A stretch of DNA of 40,557 nucleotides. Source: a virus. The stretch spans positions 1 to 40,557 of IMG/VR virus record IMGVR_UViG_3300031749_000013; one strand, 5' to 3'. The position numbers and the translations under genes are program-made. How positions within the stretch are numbered: position 1 is the stretch's first letter; the number at the start of each line of letters is the position of its first letter. Below, piece after piece: positions 1-8,591 of the stretch. The notes under the pieces are model-generated. The model searched no databases and had not been told where the DNA came from. It worked only from the letters and a program-made list of their open reading frames with translations.

Positions 1-139
1 ATACCTGAAGAGCTTGATAAGAGTGTTGAAGATATAAAAACATTTCTATTGAGTAATATAAGTGACGAATATGATAAAACACAGGGAAGTTTTGTCTGGG
101 ATATACTCTCGGCAGTTGCAATAGAGCAAGGGGAAATAT
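1..139. repeat. Terminal direct repeat, left copy (circular genome join)
   Basis: Bases 1-139 match 40419-40557 except at one position: C at 13 versus A at 40431, giving Leu versus Ile in baseplate J. Because the repeat lies inside one gene that reads through smoothly when joined, the best reading is an assembly overlap of a circular or circularly permuted molecule, not a biological terminal repeat. The mismatch may be a strain variant or a sequencing error. Confidence 0.9.
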
Positions 140-1536
140 ATATCAATTTGCAAGAAATACTTAAACGAGCATTCGTGCAGTCAAGTTATGGAGAATATTT
201 GGATTTATTGGGGCAACATTTTGGAATAGAGAGAAATAAGGCAACAAAAGCAACAGGATATTTAAAAATAAATGGGGCAGAAGGAACAATAATACCCGCC
301 GGAGCGAGGTTTTCTACAATAGGAGATGATTACACTTCTCCGATCGAGTATGAAACACTTGAGGAAGTAGTAATCGGGAGCAGTGGTGAGGCGGTAGTGA
401 CCATCCAAGCGGTAGAAGCTGGGAAAAATGGAAATGTTCCAGCAAAAGCGATAACCTTACCATCTCAGTATATATCAGGTTTATCAGCAGTCTACAATGA
501 AACTCCTACCTCCGGGGGGACTGATGACGAGGACGATGATTCATATAGAAATAGAATATTGAATTCTATACAGAAGATACGAACTGGAGGAAACATAAAC
601 GACTATATCTCATGGGCGATGGAGGTAGACGGAGTCGGGAAAGTGCAGGTTATTCCAAACAAATACGGAAACGGCACCGTTGGGGTTTTAATCATAGACA
701 GCAACTACGATTTACCCTCTCCTACACTTATAGATGAGGTGCAAAATTATATTCAACCACGCTTGAAGTACAGGAAAGAAGCGGAAAGTTTCGTAATAAG
801 TGGATATGGGGTAAGTATCGTAGATTTGGAAGATGACAATATACAGAGTATAAAAATGATTTACGAAGCGCAAGGTAATGGAAAAATCAGTCTTCCATTT
901 GATTTTCTTGTGAATAAGGGAGTATGGGGAGCGAAAATAAGAGTAAAAGTGAATGATAATTCTTCTAATAGCAATCTTTTAAAAATATCTTTTATAGACA
1001 GCAATGGCAATATAGCGAAAAGAAGTCCGTTGGGGATAGATGCAGTCTATATCTATAGGGCGAGCGATTTAAATAATTATTTTGATTACGTAGATGTCTC
1101 ATTTTTCAATGATAAAGTTTACTCACTAATAATCGAGAGACTTGCAGAAGACACAACTACAGAAGTTTATGTTGATTTTGTAGACATTTATTCTAAGTTC
1201 GGTGTTGCAACAGAAACAGCAAAAGCTCCTATCGGGGCAAGTGTATATGTTGAGGCTCCGGAGGGGGTGAGTATAAATATCTCATGCAGGTTTATTCTGA
1301 AGAGTGGAGTAAATATAGAAGATATCAAGCAAAAAGCAATAGAAAAAATTAAGCAATATTTTAAAGAGATATCACTCGAGGGGATAGAAGTTTCTTACCA
1401 ATACGTCGGAGCTCTACTTCTCGGGATAAACGGGGTATATGATGTGAAGGATTTACGACTAAACGGTGGTGTTGGAAATATAGAAATCAATAAATATCAG
1501 ATACCTATACTAAACGCATTGGAGGTGACTACATGA
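1..1536 (+). CDS. Baseplate J family protein (XkdT-like), 3' part; gene crosses the window join
   Basis: Baseplate wedge protein of contractile tails. The frame is open from base 1, and the true start lies at the other end of the window: ATG 40413 after GGAGGG at 40399. The joined protein is about 513 aa. The apparent TTG start at 49 is internal. The N-terminal half is typical of the J family, and the C-terminal part resumes with an APIGA motif and ends in the usual alpha/beta domain. Between about residues 258 and 410 of the joined protein lies an extra segment of about 150 aa, rich in predicted beta structure, that usual J proteins of about 350 aa lack. It follows the DUF2634 gene and overlaps the next gene by 4 nt. 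Family call is by overall pattern and by the flanking Xkd-like order. Confidence 0.9.
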   Translation: MPEELDKSVEDIKTFLLSNISDEYDKTQGSFVWDILSAVAIEQGEIYINLQEILKRAFVQSSYGEYLDLLGQHFGIERNKATKATGYLKINGAEGTIIPAGARFSTIGDDYTSPIEYETLEEVVIGSSGEAVVTIQAVEAGKNGNVPAKAITLPSQYISGLSAVYNETPTSGGTDDEDDDSYRNRILNSIQKIRTGGNINDYISWAMEVDGVGKVQVIPNKYGNGTVGVLIIDSNYDLPSPTLIDEVQNYIQPRLKYRKEAESFVISGYGVSIVDLEDDNIQSIKMIYEAQGNGKISLPFDFLVNKGVWGAKIRVKVNDNSSNSNLLKISFIDSNGNIAKRSPLGIDAVYIYRASDLNNYFDYVDVSFFNDKVYSLIIERLAEDTTTEVYVDFVDIYSKFGVATETAKAPIGASVYVEAPEGVSINISCRFILKSGVNIEDIKQKAIEKIKQYFKEISLEGIEVSYQYVGALLLGINGVYDVKDLRLNGGVGNIEINKYQIPILNALEVTT

Positions 1537-1907
1537 TTGAAATATCAAACGAGGCATATCACGAACTTGTTATTTATGCAGTAAATAATTGGAGAGGATT
1601 AATACTGCTTTCTGATAACTATGGAATAATAACAAGCATAGATTTATTAACTGATACAAGAGTGAGCAGGGATATAATGTTCAACAAGGTTTATTACACA
1701 ATAGCACTTTCAGGTGGAGATGGTGATTTGTTAGGAAAGCTTCCTTTTAATGTCAGATATTTACAAGTTCTCAACCCGAAAACACAAAATATAGTTTTTG
1801 TCTATGATTTGGGTAATACATATAAGATTGAAGATAAAAGAGACACTTTAACGATAAATTTCGTTATAAGTATTCCATATTTAAGAGAGGTGATTGGAAT
1901 TGATTAG
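1533..1907 (+). CDS. Small baseplate/fibre module protein, function unknown
   Basis: 124-aa protein overlapping the baseplate J stop by 4 nt (ATGA), so probably translationally coupled. No signal peptide or membrane segment. Its pattern (a helix with Y..L..Y....W, then strands, a conserved LP near residue 75, then strands) resembles the C-terminal about 110 aa of the two LamG proteins that follow. I therefore read it as a stand-alone copy of that module, perhaps a fibre adaptor or a tail-tip beta-sandwich domain. No known family was recognised. PBSX-type phages normally have XkdU directly after XkdT, so this gene is part of an inserted cassette. Confidence 0.6.
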   Translation: MIEISNEAYHELVIYAVNNWRGLILLSDNYGIITSIDLLTDTRVSRDIMFNKVYYTIALSGGDGDLLGKLPFNVRYLQVLNPKTQNIVFVYDLGNTYKIEDKRDTLTINFVISIPYLREVIGID

Positions 1908-2985
1908 AAAAATAGTAACTGACGGGCTTGTAGGATACTGGCATCCTGCACGGGCAGATTATTTCTCAGAGGGAAGAAACAGTAATATGACAAACGTATT
2001 AAAGGATTTAAGCGGAAATCTAATCGACGGGACTTTACAAAATTTCGATTATACTGATAAATCCGGATGGGTTGGGGAGGGAACCCTCGACAATCCATTC
2101 GGACTGAGATTAAACGGCAATGGCCTCAAGGATTGGGTAGACTTAGGAACGGGACTGCAGTATACAACGCATACTATAGAAGCATGGGTTAAAGTAGATA
2201 GCGATACACAAGTAAACGGTTGCATTTTCTCAAAGTATGGAAACTATTATGGGGCATCAAGGGGTTTCGGAATATCGATAGGGGAAGGAGGAGTATTGAG
2301 ATATAATGCACAGGTAGGTTCTGGAACCCCAGCGGTTTTTGATGGAAATAAGGTTATTACTGACGGGAAAATATATCACGTAGCAGTAACATCAAATTTA
2401 GGAACGAATAATGTAGTGAAACTATATGTAAATGGGATCTTAGATAAATCAGGTTCTCCGGGAATGGTCAGTGACTGGGCAACAAATCCACGCGTTAAAA
2501 TCGGCAGTTCTGATTATTATCCGTCGCTATTTTTTAAGGGAACAATTTATGCAATAAGGCTTTACAATCGTGTTTTAAGCGATGTAGAGGTTTTTCAAAA
2601 TTATTCGGTAGGTTATTTATGGTTCAATATTCTAAACACCGGTATAATTACTCAAGCAGGATATAACGATATTTTAAATTACCTAAAAACTAATTGGAAA
2701 TATATAGAAATCCTTGACGAATACATGGCTCCAATAACGATAGTGCAGGTAGATGGCAATAATATTTCTTATGAGTTAGTTCCAGGATATAACAAATTAA
2801 CACTGAAAATAAAATTTAATTCTACATTAATCACTAATCTTCCTAAAACGGTATCAGGAATAAAAATTTACAAAGACGCAACTGGCGGGGATGCTGTATA
2901 TCAAGCAACATTCGAGGATATAATATTGCAGACTTCTGAAGATGAGGCATATGCATATTGTGACATAAATATAACAGGAGGATAA
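1900..2985 (+). CDS. LamG/concanavalin-like lectin domain tail protein, copy 1
   Basis: 361 aa from the TTG at 1900, chosen because it sits about 6 nt after AGAGGTGA, whereas the TTG at 1894 is too close. The N-terminal part has a DGLVGYW opening, then the LamG core: HTIEAWVKV, a GKIYHVAVT strand, KLYVNGIL, and the closing AIRLYNRVLSDVEVFQNY. This fold usually binds carbohydrate, so surface or cell-wall polysaccharide recognition is likely. Residues from about 250 on form a second module shared with the preceding gene and with the next LamG protein. It overlaps the previous gene by 8 nt and ends 1 nt before the next ATG. Confidence 0.75.
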   Translation: MIRKIVTDGLVGYWHPARADYFSEGRNSNMTNVLKDLSGNLIDGTLQNFDYTDKSGWVGEGTLDNPFGLRLNGNGLKDWVDLGTGLQYTTHTIEAWVKVDSDTQVNGCIFSKYGNYYGASRGFGISIGEGGVLRYNAQVGSGTPAVFDGNKVITDGKIYHVAVTSNLGTNNVVKLYVNGILDKSGSPGMVSDWATNPRVKIGSSDYYPSLFFKGTIYAIRLYNRVLSDVEVFQNYSVGYLWFNILNTGIITQAGYNDILNYLKTNWKYIEILDEYMAPITIVQVDGNNISYELVPGYNKLTLKIKFNSTLITNLPKTVSGIKIYKDATGGDAVYQATFEDIILQTSEDEAYAYCDINITGG

Positions 2986-2986
2986 G

Positions 2987-4063
2987 ATGGGAGCACCTAA
3001 AATTGTAAAAGACAAGTTAATACTTTGGATAGATGCGAGTAAGGTAGATTTAAATGGTCCCGGAAGCAATACTCTTCCAACAACAAAATGGGAAAATATT
3101 GCTGGAATTCCAGCTGACGGGGTATTGAACAACTTTAATTTTACTAACCCAGTGTGGGTTGGAAGTGGAACCCCGGAGGACCCATATCGGCTAAGGGCAA
3201 ATGTTAATGCTACTAACAATTTTATAAGCTGGGACGGATTTAGATATCGTATGAAGTTCACAAATTCGCAACAATGGACAGTGGAGGCATGGATAATAAT
3301 AAATAATTTACCGAGCTCGTGGTCTTCTATTATTTACCGCCCCGTTATTGGAACTGATAGCTATATAAGTTGGGTCTTTGGTATAAATAGTGAAGGGAAA
3401 GCCTTTGTTCAAAAAAGTTTAAATGCGGTTTATTCTTCTAATAGTCTAAATATCGGGAAAATATATCATGTTGTAGGTGTTTTCGATAAAAAAGGATATG
3501 TATATATAAATGGTGTTCTTTCTGGGAGTGGAGATTTAGATATAGAACCTACTTATACATATAACGAATACTATGTAGTAAGTTTAGTTAGACAGCTCGA
3601 TAATCCTATAGGGCTCTCGGCTGACTTGATTGCATTAAGGGTTTATGGTAAAGCTTTAACTTCAGACGAGGTGCAGCAGAACTATAATGCAGGATATATT
3701 GGGAAAGATTATTATAATAAAACTCAGATTACAACAACAGCAATAACGAAGTTCTCGAATTATGTAGCAAGTGTAAATTATGCTTCTCATATAGAGCTTT
3801 ACGACGCAAACGGCTTAAAGATTAATACGCTCGCAATTGACGGAAGTAAGGTTTACTGGACAGACACAATAAACGGAAAAACTTTAACTTGTAAAATATC
3901 TGGAAGTGATATGAATTATCTACCTCAAACACTATCTACAATTCGTTTAGTCGATGGCGCAACGAACGGAAATACACTAGCAATATCAAGAGTAAAACCG
4001 GTTACATTTAATAATGCTACTGATGAATATAGATTTTATATACAATTCACATTTAAGGGATAA
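2987..4063 (+). CDS. LamG/concanavalin-like lectin domain tail protein, copy 2
   Basis: 358-aa paralogue of the preceding gene with the same order: a KLILWIDASKV opening, a LamG core (WTVEAWIII, GKIYHVVGVF, YVYINGVLSG, ALRVYGKALTSDEVQQNYNAGY), then a module of about 110 aa containing a conserved LP followed by TIRLVDGATNG. The two proteins have diverged strongly, so the duplication is old or they came separately. ATG 2987 follows GGAGG at the end of the previous gene. Probable receptor-binding or baseplate decoration subunit in the cell-wall recognition apparatus. Confidence 0.75.
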   Translation: MGAPKIVKDKLILWIDASKVDLNGPGSNTLPTTKWENIAGIPADGVLNNFNFTNPVWVGSGTPEDPYRLRANVNATNNFISWDGFRYRMKFTNSQQWTVEAWIIINNLPSSWSSIIYRPVIGTDSYISWVFGINSEGKAFVQKSLNAVYSSNSLNIGKIYHVVGVFDKKGYVYINGVLSGSGDLDIEPTYTYNEYYVVSLVRQLDNPIGLSADLIALRVYGKALTSDEVQQNYNAGYIGKDYYNKTQITTTAITKFSNYVASVNYASHIELYDANGLKINTLAIDGSKVYWTDTINGKTLTCKISGSDMNYLPQTLSTIRLVDGATNGNTLAISRVKPVTFNNATDEYRFYIQFTFKG

Positions 4064-4065
4064 AA

Positions 4066-4836
4066 ATGGCAGTAAAGCAGGTAGTTTTTGTAAATACAGA
4101 TATAAAAACGAGCACAGAAGTAAACTCAACGTCGCTCTCAGGAGCTAAAGATATAGCGACAACTGCAGATATCTTTATTCTCACAGAAGTAGGAGAAGCA
4201 AGTTTTAATGATTACAAAATAAATTTTGATGTATATGCCAAAAATATCGGAGTAGAAGCATCAGCAACCCTCAAAACTGCGATTGAATACCTTTTAGACG
4301 ATTTGTTAAGATACCTTCCTAAATATGAAAGAAAATCAAAACTAATAAAGGAAATTCTTGATTCTGCAGCTAAAGAGCTTTTAAACACGAAAAAAGGATT
4401 AGATGATTTACAAAAGCAATTTTTCGTTAGCACAGCAACATGGGGGCTTGATATTTGGGAGGAGATGCTCGGTCTACAAAAGGTAGAGCTTTCAGAAGAA
4501 GAAAGAAGACAGAGAATATTTAATAAACTTTTAAGTAACACTGTTGCAACTAAATATTTTGTGGAAAAATATCTAAAAAATATAACCGGAAAAGATATCG
4601 TGGTTTATGAAGATTTTGACAATTACTCAATATTAATTCCGAATTGGGAAGATGGGATACCTTCAAATGTATTACAAATTGTATACCCATTGCGTGAGTT
4701 CATACCCGCGCATTTAAGGATAATATTTGAATATAGAACATGGGACTGGCTCGATAGCAAAAATTGGACGTGGGATTATTTAGAAGGATTAGGACTGACC
4801 TGGAACGAATTAGAGGAGGTAGACGAAATTGGGTAA
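4066..4836 (+). CDS. XkdU-like (DUF2313) baseplate protein with extra N-terminal segment
   Basis: 256 aa. From about residue 78 on, the protein matches the DUF2313/XkdU pattern: LLRYLPKYERKSKLIKEIL, a coiled helix, WGLDIWEEMLGL, EERRQRIFNKL, then YPLREFIPAHL. It usually caps the wedge next to baseplate J and connects the fibre. The first about 75 residues are not part of the usual family and may be a linker acquired with the inserted upstream cassette. The C-terminus carries a Trp-rich repeat-like stretch (WDWLDSKNWTWDYLE). It overlaps the next gene by 8 nt. Confidence 0.8.
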   Translation: MAVKQVVFVNTDIKTSTEVNSTSLSGAKDIATTADIFILTEVGEASFNDYKINFDVYAKNIGVEASATLKTAIEYLLDDLLRYLPKYERKSKLIKEILDSAAKELLNTKKGLDDLQKQFFVSTATWGLDIWEEMLGLQKVELSEEERRQRIFNKLLSNTVATKYFVEKYLKNITGKDIVVYEDFDNYSILIPNWEDGIPSNVLQIVYPLREFIPAHLRIIFEYRTWDWLDSKNWTWDYLEGLGLTWNELEEVDEIG

Positions 4837-6376
4837 TACTCCGAAGTGGAATTTAAAAAAGTTTGAAGGAAACGATTTAATCAAAAGACAGGATTTTAAC
4901 GACAACTGGGACAAGATAGATACAGGAGCGACAACACTTGATAACAAAATAGATAGTATAAATTCTACGTTGACGAATAAAACGAATACAATAGAGACAA
5001 ATTTAAATACTCATATAAACGATAAAAATAATCCGCACGTAGTGACTGCTGAGCAGGTTGGAGCTGTAAAGACCTCTGGGGGGACAATAACCGGCGACTT
5101 GCAATTACTAGCAAGATTATTAGTTGGAAATAATGCTAATATTCAAGAAGTAAATAACGTTTTATATATCACTTACAACGCCTTTTATGATGGTTCCGCT
5201 TGGAGAAAAAACACCATAACCGATTTGAGTATCGGGATAAGATTAAACATTGACGGCACTTTTGAATACCTATATTCCCCCGCAAACCAAAATCCGATTA
5301 TATGGAGTAATTACACTATCTGGAATTCGAGGCAACAAGGGCATGGATCTGGACTTGATGCTGATACAGTGGACGGAAAACATTATGAGGATATGAGGGG
5401 ATATAGCTACGAGACACAAGGGTATTGTAGGAGCGGACAAGAAGTGGTGGTAAACTATACTGATTACAAAGTTAGTTTAATCCCATTTGTTAGTAAATTT
5501 CCCAATCCAAATATACCTTATTTACCCGCGCCAACAGGGATAACGGTTTCCGGGGGGACAAGCTCATCGAATAATACATATATAATCGTAAAGGCAATAT
5601 CGGGGACGAATTTAGGAGAAGCTTCTGAGGTTATTACATATACAAATAGAGTGGCAACAATAGATTATCCTATCGCAGTTTCGTTTAATCCGGTTGTAAA
5701 TACGACGGCATACAGAATATATGGAAACATTGGGACTACAACACCATCTACATGGAATTTAATAACTGAAACAACAAATACAACATTTGAATTTTCGAGT
5801 ATTCCTAACAATGCCCAAGATCCTTTTACATTTACAGTTGCAAATCAGAGATTAAGGCTTGATTACACAAAAACAGCAAACGGATTTATTCCCTACATGG
5901 AAAATTATCGTGTTTCATCATCAACATCAAAAACAATAAATCAAAATGTGACTCCCGGAAATATTTACACAATAAGCACATCTCCTGATTCGACTACATC
6001 ATTAATTTTAAAGTGTTACATGAATTTTACGATAAACTGGTCAGGTTTCTCTGGAAATTGCTCATGGGGAATTAGTTTCAAGGTTCAATGGAGAAAGCAA
6101 GGTGGAAGCTGGATAGATACTAAAACATATTCATATTCTGAAACATGGGGTTCACAAACTTTTGGAGGAAGCAAAAGTTATCACATATTGCAAGCCCTCA
6201 GTCTCTACAACTTAGACAGCGATATCTATGAATTGCAAATATACGATATTACGGTATGGAAAAACAATGATAATTTCTGGTTTACTAACGTAGCGATAAA
6301 TGTAGACACTTTGACATATAGAGTAGATGAAAAGGTAGAGGAATATAACGGAATCTATCAAATATTTACTAAATGA
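4829..6376 (+). CDS. Tail fibre protein
   Basis: 515 aa from TTG 4829, which lies 9 nt after GAGGAGG at 4813. The N-terminus (WNLKKF, then RQDFNDNWDKID) fits the attachment region of Gram-positive phage fibres. A coiled-coil-like stretch (residues about 30-65) is followed by the classic fibre repeat HINDKNNPHVVTAEQVGA and the GLDADTVDGKH motif. The rest is beta-rich and includes a fibronectin-like stretch near residues 225-330. Likely the main host-recognition fibre. It ends the baseplate operon and is followed at once by lysis genes. Confidence 0.85.
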   Translation: MGNTPKWNLKKFEGNDLIKRQDFNDNWDKIDTGATTLDNKIDSINSTLTNKTNTIETNLNTHINDKNNPHVVTAEQVGAVKTSGGTITGDLQLLARLLVGNNANIQEVNNVLYITYNAFYDGSAWRKNTITDLSIGIRLNIDGTFEYLYSPANQNPIIWSNYTIWNSRQQGHGSGLDADTVDGKHYEDMRGYSYETQGYCRSGQEVVVNYTDYKVSLIPFVSKFPNPNIPYLPAPTGITVSGGTSSSNNTYIIVKAISGTNLGEASEVITYTNRVATIDYPIAVSFNPVVNTTAYRIYGNIGTTTPSTWNLITETTNTTFEFSSIPNNAQDPFTFTVANQRLRLDYTKTANGFIPYMENYRVSSSTSKTINQNVTPGNIYTISTSPDSTTSLILKCYMNFTINWSGFSGNCSWGISFKVQWRKQGGSWIDTKTYSYSETWGSQTFGGSKSYHILQALSLYNLDSDIYELQIYDITVWKNNDNFWFTNVAINVDTLTYRVDEKVEEYNGIYQIFTK

Positions 6377-6390
6377 AAGGAGATGTAAAA

Positions 6391-6609
6391 ATGAATGATG
6401 ACAGAATAATTGATATCATATCTACAATAAGAAGACACGAAGAGAGCATCGAAAATCTGGAAAAATGGCAAGCAAAACAAAACGGGAAGCTTGATGATAT
6501 CGAGAAAAAACTTGAAAGTATTAAAAATCTACTTATCGCAACACTATTCAGCATCATCTCCTCGCTAATTATTTTCATCTTAAATATGATGTCGAGGGGA
6601 ATGAAATGA
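6391..6609 (+). CDS. XhlA-like membrane-associated lysis protein
   Basis: 72 aa starting at ATG 6391, which has AAAGGAGA upstream; the in-frame ATG at 6373 lies in the ribosome-binding region. The N-terminal 45 residues are an amphipathic coiled coil (RRHEESIENLEKWQ, then DDIEKKLESIKN) and the C-terminus is one membrane helix (LLIATLFSIISSLIIFIL) with a positive tail. This matches PBSX XhlA/hemolysin-XhlA, which works with a holin in lysis. It overlaps the endolysin start by 4 nt. Confidence 0.8.
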   Translation: MNDDRIIDIISTIRRHEESIENLEKWQAKQNGKLDDIEKKLESIKNLLIATLFSIISSLIIFILNMMSRGMK

Positions 6610-7070
6610 AGGAAACTTTTGAGAAGGCTCTTCAATTCGTTTTGAAATGGGAGGGTGGATATAGCAACAATCCGAACGACCCCGGGGGGCTGACCATCTA
6701 CGGGATTTCTCAAAGGTCATATCCGAACGAGGTTGCAAAGATGGACAAGCTCTGGAAGCAAGGGAAAAAACAAGAAGCTCTCAATATTGCGAAGGAAATA
6801 TACAAGAAAAACTACTGGGATAAAATAAAGGGGGACGAACTTCCATTTCCGCTTGATTTTATCGCTTTTGATACTGCTGTGAATATGGGCGTTGGAGCTT
6901 GTCAACAGCTACTTTCTCAGGCAAACGGAGACTGGAAATATTTATTATTTTTGCGGCTTTTGAGGTATATCAGAATTGCGACGGTGAATACTAAACTTGC
7001 AGTTTTTTTGCAGGGTTGGGCAAATAGAGTTTCAGATTTAAACGAGACAATAAGAAAAGAGACTAAATAA
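6606..7070 (+). CDS. Endolysin, GH108-type N-acetylmuramidase
   Basis: 154 aa. The KWEGGYSNNPNDPGG start and TIYGIS are the signature of glycoside hydrolase family 108. Glu16 in KWEGGY is the expected catalytic residue. The middle has the Y.K.YWD..KGD.LP..LDFIAFDTAVNMG pattern, and the end has FLQGWANRVSDL, typical of the associated peptidoglycan-binding part. It cleaves the glycan backbone of peptidoglycan at the end of infection. There is no signal peptide, so it needs a holin to reach the wall. It sits between XhlA and a candidate holin. Confidence 0.92.
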   Translation: MKETFEKALQFVLKWEGGYSNNPNDPGGLTIYGISQRSYPNEVAKMDKLWKQGKKQEALNIAKEIYKKNYWDKIKGDELPFPLDFIAFDTAVNMGVGACQQLLSQANGDWKYLLFLRLLRYIRIATVNTKLAVFLQGWANRVSDLNETIRKETK

Positions 7071-7109
7071 ATGTTAGGAAAGCTAACTAAAATATAAGGA
7101 GGGGACAAA

Positions 7110-7349
7110 ATGGATTTACTAGAGAAAATTAAAAAGGAACTACCGAAATATCGTATTACCTTTGGGTCAATATCTATATTACCTTTTTATCTCAAATTGG
7201 ATATTTGGTATCTTCCGCTCGAAAAAAAAGTCGGCGAAGTAATAGGTAAATTCGGGAATGTCGAAGGTTATATAGATATAGTAGATCCGGGGCTGCATAT
7301 CGAGTTTAAAAATGGTGAATGGAAGGCAGAAGCAAAATACATTTTTTAA
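7110..7349 (+). CDS. Small protein, unknown, in lysis cluster
   Basis: 79 aa with a strong GGAGGGG site upstream. No family was recognised. It has no clear membrane segment and a mostly beta pattern (YRITFGSISILPFYLKLDIWYLP, with VEGYIDIVDPGLHIEF further on). It sits between the endolysin and the candidate holin, so a lysis or superinfection role is possible but not shown. Confidence 0.6.
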   Translation: MDLLEKIKKELPKYRITFGSISILPFYLKLDIWYLPLEKKVGEVIGKFGNVEGYIDIVDPGLHIEFKNGEWKAEAKYIF

Positions 7350-7361
7350 GGAGGTGATACT

Positions 7362-7637
7362 TTGACAAACGAGCAAGCGATAGCGACAATAATAGGATTT
7401 TTCGTGCCTTTCGTGGTTTCGTGGATAAAGAAAAAGTATTGGAGCTTCGAAAAAAAAGTTTTAATAGTTTGGATTATCTCGTTTATTTTCGCATTTTTGA
7501 ATACCTTATTTACAAATCAACTCTCATTAAGCCTAGATAAGATTTTAATTGATTTAGCAATAATTATCGGAGTATCACAAACTTTTTATTCAATGCTCTA
7601 TGAGAAAATATTCGAGAAAAAAGAGGGCGGACAGTAG
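7362..7637 (+). CDS. Candidate holin
   Basis: 91 aa from TTG 7362 behind GGAGGTGA at 7350. There are three hydrophobic stretches: residues about 6-21 (IATIIGFFVPFVVSWI), 33-51 (VLIVWIISFIFAFLNTLF) and 61-80 (KILIDLAIIIGVSQTFYSML), with a charged tail. Size, charge and position beside the endolysin and XhlA fit a holin. It does not match a named holin family that I can recall. The stop codon TAG at 7635-7637 lies in the loop of a GC-rich hairpin (7625-7645). Confidence 0.65.
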   Translation: MTNEQAIATIIGFFVPFVVSWIKKKYWSFEKKVLIVWIISFIFAFLNTLFTNQLSLSLDKILIDLAIIIGVSQTFYSMLYEKIFEKKEGGQ

Positions 7638-7827
7638 TTCCGCCCCCAAGTCTGATAATTTCGATAATCTCATTGGTTGGATAGCTAACGAATTTATAAA
7701 ATCGGTTATCGATGGCTACGAATTAGGCATATCAATCGAAGATATTGCAAAAGAATGGGAAGTTCCGGAGGAGGCTGTTATTCAAATTCTAGTAAATAGT
7801 GGGATAAAAATAAAGGAGAAAGAGTGA
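7600..7827 (+). CDS. Small HTH-like protein, unknown
   Basis: 75 aa, overlapping the candidate holin by 38 nt. The last 50 residues hold a helix-turn-helix-like pattern (ISIEDIAKEWEVPEEAVIQIL), similar to DUF433-type DNA-binding folds. No good ribosome-binding site precedes ATG 7600, so it is probably translated by coupling. The stop overlaps the GTG of the next gene (GTGA). Function unknown. Confidence 0.55.
   Translation: MRKYSRKKRADSSSAPKSDNFDNLIGWIANEFIKSVIDGYELGISIEDIAKEWEVPEEAVIQILVNSGIKIKEKE
7625..7645 (+). terminator. GC-rich hairpin over the holin stop codon
   Basis: Stem 7625-7631 (gggcgga) pairs perfectly with 7639-7645 (tccgccc) around a 7-nt loop holding the stop TAG. There is no T run, so it is more likely an RNA-stability or translation element than a full intrinsic terminator. 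Confidence 0.45.
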
Positions 7828-8591
7828 AATATATACCAATCGAGTTTGGCGATGACGTGATGGAAATAAAGATAGCTCCTATATCTGACCTGCACGTCGG
7901 AAGCCCTGACTTTGATGAGAAGTTAGCTAACAAATTTTTGAGGGATTTATACAATCAGGGGGCTTATTTTATTCTTTTAGGAGATCTTATGAATGCTAAT
8001 ATAAAGAATTCAAAAGGCGACGTATATAATGAATTGCTTAATCCGCAACAACAACTCGATGCACTTGTGAACATTTTTGGAGAATACAAGGAAAGAATTT
8101 TAGGAATAGTATCGGGAAATCACGAATTGAGGATTGAGCGAGAAGTAGGAGTAGATATAATGAATGTATTTGCACAGCTTATCGGGAAGCAAGATGTATA
8201 TGATAAAGATGTAATCTTTTTGAATATAAGATTTGGAAAACTTTACATGAATAACAAAAAAGCAAGTTATCACATTTTAGCATTGCACGGGTGGACGAAT
8301 GCAAGAACCGTCGGGGGAAAGTTTAATCCCCTCTATTCATTGAGAAATATAGCACTCGCCGATTGCTATATCTTAGCTCACACGCATTTTCAAGGGGTCT
8401 TTAAGGACGGATATGTTCTCCCAGAACCGAAAAATAAAAAGACGCTTGAGATAGAGCAGATATTTGTAAATTCCGGAAGCTTTCAGAGATGGGCGAGCTA
8501 CGTTCAGAGAACAGGAAGAACAATCCCGGTTTTAGGTTCCCCGATTTTATTTCTTCGTGGAGATATTAAAAATGTGAGGGTGCTGATATAA
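7824..8591 (+). CDS. Calcineurin-like metallophosphoesterase
   Basis: 255 aa from GTG 7824, which has AAAGGAG 5 nt upstream. All the dimetal motifs are visible: DLHVG (Asp22, His24), GDLMN (Asp54, Asn57), GNHE (98-101), LHGW (His155) and HTHFQ (His186, His188). Such enzymes hydrolyse phosphomonoesters or phosphodiesters; the substrate here is unknown. It is the last gene before the regulatory gap at 8592, so it belongs to the late lysis transcript. Phage members are seen beside replication or lysis genes. Roles in nucleic-acid or second-messenger hydrolysis are possible. Confidence 0.85.
   Translation: MKYIPIEFGDDVMEIKIAPISDLHVGSPDFDEKLANKFLRDLYNQGAYFILLGDLMNANIKNSKGDVYNELLNPQQQLDALVNIFGEYKERILGIVSGNHELRIEREVGVDIMNVFAQLIGKQDVYDKDVIFLNIRFGKLYMNNKKASYHILALHGWTNARTVGGKFNPLYSLRNIALADCYILAHTHFQGVFKDGYVLPEPKNKKTLEIEQIFVNSGSFQRWASYVQRTGRTIPVLGSPILFLRGDIKNVRVLI

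Noticed and set aside
1-139. True biological terminal repeat (attachment site or fixed phage ends)
   Set aside because: The repeat lies within one continuous gene and reads through when joined; an assembly overlap is simpler.
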